From JAPEKQ01 sp964516845 (GTDB lineage Bacteria; Joyebacterota; Joyebacteria; Joyebacterales; Joyebacteraceae): a stretch of DNA of 6,385 bases. Position numbers and translations under genes: made by a program. Under the pieces are notes generated by a model, which saw only the letters and a list, made by a program, of their open reading frames with translations, had not been told where the DNA came from and did not search any database. Shown here piece by piece: positions 1-5,593 of the stretch (its first letter is position 1; each line of letters starts with the position of its first letter). Where the stretch lies: positions 1 through 6,385 of the forward strand of contig CAZEXP010000071.1 in assembly GCA_964516845.1 (NCBI GenBank), in the 5' to 3' direction.

Positions 1-2603
1 GGGGCCTCGTAGACCTCACCGGCCAGCTGGCCGTAGACGACCTGGACCGTGATGTCCTCGAGGTAGATGTCGAAGCCGCTCTTGGCGACCGCACAGCTGA
101 CAGTGCCCGTCGAGGTCGGCGTGCCGAGCAGCTCGAGCGTCGTCGCACCGCCGGAGTTGCCGTACAGATCGACGCCGCAGCCGACCGCGTAGAGGTCGAA
201 CCCGCTCTCGGAGCTCATGCCCGTGATGGCGCCCTCGTAGAAGGGAGCGAGCGTGCCGAACAGACCGATCGACGCGACCGAGGCCGCGACATCGGCTGAT
301 GCGAACGTCGAGCCGCCGGTCACGGGGACGACATCCTCGAAGCAGTTGTAGCTCGCGCTGAGCTCGCTGCCGACGATGATGAGGTCCTCGCCGTACGGAG
401 CGGTGATGTTGAAGTGCGCTTCGCCCAGCGCATCGGTCACGTCGACGATCGGAGCGATCCCCCAGCCGTCGAGGATGATCTCAACGTCGGGAAGCTCGAC
501 GCCCGCGCTGTCCCACACCGTGACCGTGAGATCGGTCGCGACGTTGATCGGGACCGTCGGGGGGTCGATCGTGTAGGTCACCGGGACGATGACGTTCACG
601 CTGCCCGAATCAGGCTTGTAGCCGTGCTTGCTCACCCACACGTCCATCGAACCCACATCCGTGGGAGGCGTGCTGATGGCGATATCGACGTGGCCCGTCG
701 CGTCCGTCAGACCCGTCTCGTAGAGCTCTCCGTCCATGTAGAGACAGACGAGCGCGCCCTCGACCGGGTCGCGACCGGCCGCCGTTCCGACATCGACCGA
801 GAACGTGTCATGGCCGAGAGGCAGGACGCCGTTGTATGACACAGCAAGGTCCATCGGAGCACCGGCGGTCCATGGATCGAGGGCCGGGTCGCCGAAGACC
901 GTGTAGATCTCGTAGTAGTACTGGGTCCGGCCGCCACCGGAATACGCCTGGTAGACGGCCCAGAGGCCCTCGTCGAACATGCCGCGAGCCCACGTGTAGT
1001 CCTCACCGAACCACGCGTCGTACACAGCACTCTCCATGATGTCGTCCTCGTCCCAGTAGGAGGACTCGGAGGCACCAAGGAACAGGACGCCGCCGTTCGG
1101 CGCCAGCGTCCACGCCTCGCCGAAGCACGCGCTCGTGAACTGGCCCGTCAGACACGCGTACGACTGGACCATCGGAAGCATGTCGACGTTCGTCAGCGCC
1201 GCTACTTCGGTCGCGCTGAGGGGCGGGCCGTCGGCCCACGAATTGACGGAGCCGTGGCCGGAGTATGTGAGCATCGAGAGGCCGGCGTTGATGTCGCCGA
1301 TCACCTGCGCCGTCGTGGCGTTGTACGTCACGGAGTAGCGCTTGTTGACCGTGTAGCCTGCGGGCTCGACCCAGTTGCTGATGACGTAGTTGTGCGTGCC
1401 CTCGGACACCGTGTAGTTGTCGCTCGACGCCATGAAGGTGGCGTTGTCGACCCAGTCCGTCCCGCTGCTGAGCGCATAGCGGATGTACTTCACGGTCTTG
1501 TCCGTCATCAGCGTGACTTCCGCCTCGGTGTCGCAGGAGAAGCGACCCATGTAGATGTCGGGCACCCAGTCGCCGGAACCGTCCATGCTGCCGTAGTAGA
1601 CGTCTGCGGCCGAGCCGGACGACCCGCCGATGAAGACGGGGATCTGACCCGAGTCGCCGACGAGAAGCACGAATGTCGGCGGGACCGGCCACGTGTCGTA
1701 CGCGTCCTGGATGTACGCCTTGATGTTCGTGTTCGTGGCGCCACCGGGGATCTCGGAGGTCTTGACGACCGTCGTCTCATAGCCCAGACGATGCCGGAGA
1801 CCCGCGAGCGGCTGGATCTCCTCGAAGAAATCGTCGTAGCAGACGATGAGGTAGCCGATGGGAAGCGCCGGAACGCCGCGCGTCGCGAACACGTCGGCGT
1901 TGAGGAGATTCTTCGATGCGAACGCGTCGAAGTCGTGCGACGCGTAGCGCTCCATGGCCGCCATCGTTGCGCCGACGTCGCCGCCTTCGAACTCGACCGA
2001 CAGCTCGATGTTCGTCAGGTAGCGAACGGTGCCCGCGGTGGCGTCGTACTGAACCGGGAAGATCTCGAGTTCAACGAAGCGGTGCGCGCGGGCCTGGGCG
2101 ATCTCGCCAAGCGCCGCGGCAACGGCCGGCGAGTAGCCGGCGCGAGCGTACGCAGCGTCGTTGTACGCGAACTCGGCGGCCTCACGGGCGCCGGGCATCT
2201 TCTCCACCGACTCCTGCGTCGGAACGATGCGGTTCGCGATGCCGAGATCCGCAAGCGAAACCTCGACGTAATCTGCGCGGAGCACCGTCAGGTGCGGAGT
2301 CGCGCCATAGGGGAGCTCAAGATACTCGCGCACGACCGGAAGCATCGGCTCGCCGATACCGATCGTGTGGTAGCTGCCCGGAATCGTCAGATTCGTGAAC
2401 GTTCCGAGTTCGGTGGCGACGTCGACCGCGTCCACGCCCGGTATCTCCATCGTCAATCTGACGCCGGAGTAGTCAGACGAGACAAGCGTCGCCTCTGGAG
2501 CCATGTTGGACTCAGCGGAGCCGAACTCGATCCATCGTGCCGACGCGGGCAGAACGGCCAACGCCAGGATGGCGAGAACGACGAAGGTGCGCGCGACTCT
2601 CAT
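1..2603 (-). CDS. Secreted gingipain-like C25 cysteine peptidase with Ig-like domains, C-terminus cut by window edge
   Basis: The frame stays open from ATG at 2603 to the left edge: 867 codons with no stop. Residues 1-22 form a Sec signal peptide (basic MRVAR, hydrophobic core, PASA before the likely cleavage). Residues about 35-210 resemble a C25 propeptide (GEPMLPV at 84-90; YLTNIELSVEF at 195-205). The catalytic domain spans about 250-575. It has LLVGDSGQIP (313-322), DIYMGRF (349-355), the general-base His450 in YSGHGS and the nucleophile Cys484 in YACLTGQF, and it closes with FGDPAL (570-575). The 34-residue His-Cys spacing is close to that of gingipain R. Two beta-rich, Ig-like or carboxypeptidase-regulatory-like segments follow (about 605-675 and 690-760), then a Gly/Ser-rich stretch. 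The protein is probably exported and activated by propeptide removal. Cleavage specificity cannot be read, and any type IX sorting domain would lie outside the window. An in-frame ATG at 2630 lacks a good ribosome site, so 2603 is preferred. Family assignment is firm; location and role are inferred. Confidence 0.93.
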   Translation of the reverse strand, partial: MRVARTFVVLAILALAVLPASARWIEFGSAESNMAPEATLVSSDYSGVRLTMEIPGVDAVDVATELGTFTNLTIPGSYHTIGIGEPMLPVVREYLELPYGATPHLTVLRADYVEVSLADLGIANRIVPTQESVEKMPGAREAAEFAYNDAAYARAGYSPAVAAALGEIAQARAHRFVELEIFPVQYDATAGTVRYLTNIELSVEFEGGDVGATMAAMERYASHDFDAFASKNLLNADVFATRGVPALPIGYLIVCYDDFFEEIQPLAGLRHRLGYETTVVKTSEIPGGATNTNIKAYIQDAYDTWPVPPTFVLLVGDSGQIPVFIGGSSGSAADVYYGSMDGSGDWVPDIYMGRFSCDTEAEVTLMTDKTVKYIRYALSSGTDWVDNATFMASSDNYTVSEGTHNYVISNWVEPAGYTVNKRYSVTYNATTAQVIGDINAGLSMLTYSGHGSVNSWADGPPLSATEVAALTNVDMLPMVQSYACLTGQFTSACFGEAWTLAPNGGVLFLGASESSYWDEDDIMESAVYDAWFGEDYTWARGMFDEGLWAVYQAYSGGGRTQYYYEIYTVFGDPALDPWTAGAPMDLAVSYNGVLPLGHDTFSVDVGTAAGRDPVEGALVCLYMDGELYETGLTDATGHVDIAISTPPTDVGSMDVWVSKHGYKPDSGSVNVIVPVTYTIDPPTVPINVATDLTVTVWDSAGVELPDVEIILDGWGIAPIVDVTDALGEAHFNITAPYGEDLIIVGSELSASYNCFEDVVPVTGGSTFASADVAASVASIGLFGTLAPFYEGAITGMSSESGFDLYAVGCGVDLYGNSGGATTLELLGTPTSTGTVSCAVAKSGFDIYLEDITVQVVYGQLAGEVYEA

Positions 2604-2609
2604 GCGCTC

Positions 2610-2616
2610 CCTCCTT
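2610..2616 (-). promoter_or_regulatory. Strong Shine-Dalgarno site that fixes the peptidase start
   Basis: On the minus strand AAGGAGG lies six bases upstream of the ATG at 2603, a near-perfect anti-16S match at good spacing. It would lie inside the coding sequence if the in-frame ATG at 2630 were used, and no comparable site precedes that codon. This supports 2603 as the true start. Confidence 0.85.
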
Positions 2617-2663
2617 CTTTCGTTGGGCATGACGCGACTGCACCGCGCCACGCGGCTCGGGTT

Positions 2664-2692
2664 ACTCGAATTCCTGAATCGTGAATTCGCGT
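2664..2692 (-). repeat. Inverted repeat in the peptidase 5' leader
   Basis: Arms CGAATTC (2667-2673) and GAATTCG (2683-2689) are perfect inverted copies around a nine-base loop. Beyond one mismatch, two further pairs extend the stem to 2664 and 2692. The predicted transcript from the promoter near 2800 would include it, so it could form an RNA hairpin about 60-90 bases before the start codon. It could equally be a DNA operator. No U-run follows it on the transcribed strand, so it does not look like a terminator. Confidence 0.5.
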
Positions 2693-2760
2693 TGCGGTCA
2701 TTCGTCTGGAGATTCTGGGTGCCCACCTACCCAGCGAGGTAAGACAATCCTGCCACCCGA

Positions 2761-2777
2761 GGACACCACCGGTGTCT
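2761..2777 (-). repeat. Short inverted repeat just downstream of the predicted transcription start
   Basis: GGACACC (2761-2767) and GGTGTCT (2771-2777) pair over seven positions, the outermost a G-T wobble, with a three-base loop. It sits roughly 10-30 bases inside the predicted peptidase transcript, a usual place for a repressor operator or a 5'-end stabilising hairpin. Function is inferred from position only. Confidence 0.45.
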
Positions 2778-2794
2778 CCAGGGCGCATACATAG

Positions 2795-2824
2795 ATTATA
2801 CCACATCGGCATGTTAGTTCGCAA
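2795..2824 (-). promoter_or_regulatory. Sigma70-type promoter for the C25 peptidase gene
   Basis: On the minus strand a perfect -10 hexamer TATAAT occupies 2800-2795. TTGCGA (2824-2819, four of six matches to TTGACA) lies 18 bases upstream. The predicted start of transcription is near 2788, giving a leader of about 185 bases before the ATG at 2603. A perfect TATAAT in such GC-rich DNA, properly spaced and upstream of the gene, is good evidence. Confidence 0.7.
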
Positions 2825-2953
2825 GAAGCGACCACTTAGGGGCTCACGGCCCCCGATTCTGACCTCCTACTCGCTGTTTGAACCCCCGCTTGAAGTTCCG
2901 GTACGCGAAGTGCTAGTGATGTGTACTCTTGGGGCGATACTGTGGCCCGGGCA

Positions 2954-2962
2954 TGCTACGGT
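2954..2962 (+). promoter_or_regulatory. Weak candidate extended -10 for the rightward operon
   Basis: TGCTACGGT has the TG-N-TANNNT shape of an extended -10 element and lies about 70 bases before the preferred ATG at 3033. No convincing -35 hexamer stands at 16-18 bases upstream. GATACT at 2936-2941 is an alternative -10 with an equally poor -35. The operon must start somewhere in this region, but the exact promoter is uncertain. Confidence 0.2.
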
Positions 2963-3019
2963 GGCCCCGGTGGAATGAGCGGAAGTGCGGCCGCTTCGAG
3001 GGCCTGGTGCACAGCGACG

Positions 3020-3024
3020 AAAGG
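3020..3024 (+). promoter_or_regulatory. Ribosome binding site favouring the ATG at 3033
   Basis: AAAGG ends eight bases before the ATG at 3033. The alternative GTG at 2985, 16 codons upstream in the same frame, has only weakly purine-rich sequence before it. The 16 extra residues would be a basic, Pro/Gly/Arg-rich stretch with no family-like features. This makes 3033 the better start, though not certain. Confidence 0.45.
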
Positions 3025-3032
3025 CAAGATCC

Positions 3033-4397
3033 ATGGACGGCACGACGCGGAGCGGCGGGAGCCGGCGCTACACGCGCGATGACGCGAAGCACCGGTTCTT
3101 CGCGGATATCGTCGAGCGCTGCGCGGACGCCGTGTGGGCTGCCGTCGGCGAGTCGTGCGTCGCCCTCTTCACGACGGGAGCTCCATCCCGCGGCGAGGCG
3201 ACGATCGTCGAGACAGAGGCCGGGCTCTACAGCCTCAGCGACGTCGACCTCGTGTGCATCGCGCGACCCGACGCCGACGTCGCCGCCGCCCGCGCCGCTG
3301 CCGCGCGGTCGGTCGCCCGGCTCAACAACGAACTCGCCGGGGTCTGCGCCGGCGTCGACGCGGCGGTCAAGCCGCACGGACACGCTGCGCACCTCCCCGC
3401 CTTCATCTCGAACTACGAGCTCGTCCGCACACCGGCGCTCCTGCGAGGCGATGGCGCCGCTGACGACCTTCTCGGCAGCGTAAGCATCGATGAGATCCCG
3501 GCCGACGACGCGCTACGGTTCGTGCACAACCGCTGCATCGAGCAACTGCTCGCCGGCCGCAAGGCCGCGACCGCCGGGAGCGAACTCGATGATCTCCGGT
3601 CGCACTACACGACCGCCAAGCTCATGCTCGACCTGGTGACCGCGTTTCTGTTCGTCCGCCATCACGTTCCGGTCGGCTACGCGGAGCGCGTACGGCTCTT
3701 CGTTGACGACTACTGCGAACGCCCGGAGTTCGGAGCGCTTGCCGAGGAGATCGATCCGTTCCTTGAGGAGCTGCCGTTCTGGGCTGATTTCAAGACAACG
3801 GGTGATGCGCAGACGCTTCGCGTCTCGCTCTCGGATGATGCCCTCGCCGGCCGCCACGCCGAGCCGTTCGCACTGATGATGTGGAAGCGTATTCTGGGGG
3901 ACGCTCTCGGCGAAGATCTCTCACTGGCGTCGCTCCCGATGGCGATCGCCCGACTCGCCGCAAGAGAGGGACCGGTTCGGAGCGTCGCCCGTTCGCTCAA
4001 GATCCTCCGGAGCGGGACTCGCCGCTCACTCTACCCGCCTGGCATCGTGCTCCGCGGAGCGCTTCGCGCATCGCCGAATGCGCGGGCGTACGTCACCGGG
4101 CTTCTGCTGTTCTTCTCCGGTCTTGGGAGCGCAGCGGGACCGAGCGTCGCGGACCTCGAGAAGCATGAGCATCATGCGGGACCGGTCGGCGGACCGACGC
4201 TCCGCGCTCCACGCAAGTGGACGCGCGCGGCACTAGCGCGGTATGCTCCTTTCTCACTGCCTGCTGACTTCTCGTCCAGTACGGATGCGGAGATGCGGTC
4301 GTGCCTCCTCTCCCGCCTTGCGCGGTTCCACGAGGAGGTGCTGCTCGGGAGGATCCCGGCAAGCGAACGTATCGGGATCGAAGCGGAGACTGACTGA
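3033..4397 (+). CDS. Nucleotidyltransferase-fold protein (pol-beta-like), first gene of the glycan operon
   Basis: This 454-residue protein is taken from ATG 3033; GTG 2985 would give 470. Residues 43-73 carry the nucleotidyltransferase signature: a hydrophobic strand into TTGAPSRGEA (47-56), then SLSDVDLV (67-74) with metal-binding Asp70 and Asp72. Asp109 in AGVDAAV is a good third carboxylate. The usual Gly-Ser is Gly-Ala here (49-50). The segment NRCIEQLLAG (166-175) and the helix HYTTAKLMLDLVTAFLF (191-207) resemble the helical part that follows the catalytic domain in stand-alone family members. The C-terminal ~240 residues are not recognised. There is no signal peptide or clear membrane anchor, so the protein should be cytosolic. 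Such proteins transfer a nucleotide monophosphate to a small molecule, sugar, protein or RNA; the acceptor is unknown. The stop overlaps the next start by one base (TGATG), pointing to coupled translation and a shared pathway. Confidence 0.8.
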   Translation: MDGTTRSGGSRRYTRDDAKHRFFADIVERCADAVWAAVGESCVALFTTGAPSRGEATIVETEAGLYSLSDVDLVCIARPDADVAAARAAAARSVARLNNELAGVCAGVDAAVKPHGHAAHLPAFISNYELVRTPALLRGDGAADDLLGSVSIDEIPADDALRFVHNRCIEQLLAGRKAATAGSELDDLRSHYTTAKLMLDLVTAFLFVRHHVPVGYAERVRLFVDDYCERPEFGALAEEIDPFLEELPFWADFKTTGDAQTLRVSLSDDALAGRHAEPFALMMWKRILGDALGEDLSLASLPMAIARLAAREGPVRSVARSLKILRSGTRRSLYPPGIVLRGALRASPNARAYVTGLLLFFSGLGSAAGPSVADLEKHEHHAGPVGGPTLRAPRKWTRAALARYAPFSLPADFSSSTDAEMRSCLLSRLARFHEEVLLGRIPASERIGIEAETD

Positions 4398-5593
4398 TGC
4401 CTGCTGAGAGACTCGCACTCGTGTTCTTCGTCGACGCGCTCGGCTGGGAAGTTGTACGCGACAGCGACTGCTTCGCCTCGATCGCGCCGCACCGGTGGCG
4501 CCAGCGCACGGTGCTCGGATACAGTTGCGCCGCGCAACCCACGATCCTCACCGGGCGGATGCCGTCGGAACACGGACACTGGGGCATGTTCTACCGCGCC
4601 GAGCGTTCGGAGATGCGGTCACTCCGCGCGTTCGGTCTCATCCCCTCGAAGATCTCGGGACACCACCGTTTCCGCCGCCAGGTCCTCAAGTGGCATCAGC
4701 GGCGGAGCGGATTCAGCGGCTACTACAACCTCTATCGCATTCCCTGGCACCTGTTCGCCCGGTTCGATCTCATCGAGAAGCGCGACATCTACGCCCCGGG
4801 TGGGTTCGTGGACATCCACGCTCCGGGCCCGGCTCGCATGCCGGATGCCCCGTCCGTCGTGCCGTCGATCTTTGACGAGCTCGCCGCTCGCGACATCCCG
4901 TGGCGCTCGTGGTCATGGAAGGACGGATTCGACCGCGGCTTCGCCGAACTGGAAACATCGTTCAGCGAGGTCGACCGACCGGCTTTCGCGCTCCACTACA
5001 CGCCGTACATCGACGGGTTCCTCCACGGACACGCGGGAGACAGGGAATCCGTGTCGGGAGCCGTACGAAAGGTCGAGGCAAAGGTGCTCCACGCCGTCGA
5101 GGCAGCCCGCGCGGTCTACGACGATGTCGACATCGTGATCTTCTCCGACCACGGAATGGCGGAGACGGCGCGTTCGCACGATGTCATGGCGACGGTCTCG
5201 AAGCTCGGTCTCATCGAGGGTCGCGACTATCTCGCGTTCTTCGACTCGACAATGGCACGGTTCTGGTTCGAGAACGAGCGGGCGGAGCGGACGGTGCGCG
5301 CTGCGCTCGGAGAACTCGACTGCGGGGAGTTTCTCACGGACGACGACCTCAAGCGTGAGGGCGTCTACTTCGACGACCACCGCTTCGGCGAGCTTGTCTT
5401 CCTGATGCATCCGAGAGAGCTGATCATCCCGAGCTACATGGGGGGCCGGGCTCCGCGCGGGATGCACGGGTTCAGCCCGGACCACGAGGATTCCTACGCC
5501 GTCCTGATGTCGAGCTTCGACGTGAGTCCTGCGCCGGAGCACATCCGCGATTCGTTCGGTGTGATGATGCAGGCAGCGGGGCTCAAGCCATGA
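4397..5593 (+). CDS. Alkaline-phosphatase-superfamily phosphodiesterase (type I phosphodiesterase/NPP-like)
   Basis: This 398-residue protein carries the full two-metal site of the type I phosphodiesterase/nucleotide pyrophosphatase group. Asp13 lies in FVDALG. A nucleophile segment, YSCAAQPTILTG (42-53), leads into RMPSEHG. Asp206 and His210 lie in YIDGFLHGH, Asp251-His252 in FSDHGM, and His357 in GMHGFSP. Counting back from the conserved Thr-Gly, Ser43 aligns with the NPP catalytic Thr; that assignment is inferred. Residues about 62-200 form an insert or cap rich in aromatic and basic residues, likely to set substrate choice. With no signal peptide or membrane helix it should act in the cytosol, hydrolysing or transferring a phosphodiester or pyrophosphate. 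Candidate substrates are nucleotide-sugars, nucleotidylated products of the upstream gene or lipid-linked phosphates. GGAG at 4385-4388 precedes the ATG, which overlaps the upstream stop by one base. The gene ends in ATGA, overlapping the flippase start by four bases. Monoesterase or phosphotransferase activity cannot be excluded. Confidence 0.87.
   Translation: MPAERLALVFFVDALGWEVVRDSDCFASIAPHRWRQRTVLGYSCAAQPTILTGRMPSEHGHWGMFYRAERSEMRSLRAFGLIPSKISGHHRFRRQVLKWHQRRSGFSGYYNLYRIPWHLFARFDLIEKRDIYAPGGFVDIHAPGPARMPDAPSVVPSIFDELAARDIPWRSWSWKDGFDRGFAELETSFSEVDRPAFALHYTPYIDGFLHGHAGDRESVSGAVRKVEAKVLHAVEAARAVYDDVDIVIFSDHGMAETARSHDVMATVSKLGLIEGRDYLAFFDSTMARFWFENERAERTVRAALGELDCGEFLTDDDLKREGVYFDDHRFGELVFLMHPRELIIPSYMGGRAPRGMHGFSPDHEDSYAVLMSSFDVSPAPEHIRDSFGVMMQAAGLKP

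Larger units (their letters stand above)
2604..3032. other. Divergent intergenic regulatory region
   Basis: About 430 bases separate the two divergently read coding regions. It is locally more AT-rich than the flanking genes, notably around 2660-2690 and 2790-2825. It holds a strong leftward promoter, two inverted repeats in the predicted leftward leader, a small GGGGC/GCCCC hairpin (2839-2853), an imperfect direct repeat (2942-2950 and 2961-2970), and only weak rightward promoter candidates. The short open frames here show no recognisable protein features and overlap the promoter. No tRNA, small RNA or terminator was recognised. Confidence 0.8.

Noticed and set aside
1003..1692. Minus-strand open frame of 229 codons in another frame of the peptidase region
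   Set aside because: It is a His/Arg/Gly-rich out-of-frame shadow of the C25 catalytic domain, with no ribosome site or family motif.
1254..2684. Long plus-strand open frame of 476 codons opposite the peptidase
   Set aside because: It is antisense to a frame with a signal peptide, propeptide, catalytic motifs and a strong ribosome site. Its product is Arg/Val/Asp-rich with no recognisable motif. Long antisense frames are expected opposite GC-rich genes.
2600..2824. Possible small minus-strand leader peptide (74 codons) overlapping the peptidase start
   Set aside because: It would start at a TTG that overlaps the predicted -35 element, so it lies upstream of the transcript start. It has no ribosome site.
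2839..2853. GGGGC/GCCCC hairpin as an intrinsic terminator
   Set aside because: The stem has only five pairs, no T-run follows on either strand, and no gene ends nearby since the flanking genes diverge.
2772..2978. Possible small plus-strand gene (68 codons) in the intergenic region
   Set aside because: It begins at a GTG inside an inverted repeat with no good ribosome site, overlaps the leftward promoter, and its product has no recognisable features.
2985..4397. GTG at 2985 as the nucleotidyltransferase start
   Set aside because: The ATG at 3033 has a better-placed AAAGG site, and the 16 extra residues look non-family-like. It remains possible and is not excluded by the sequence.
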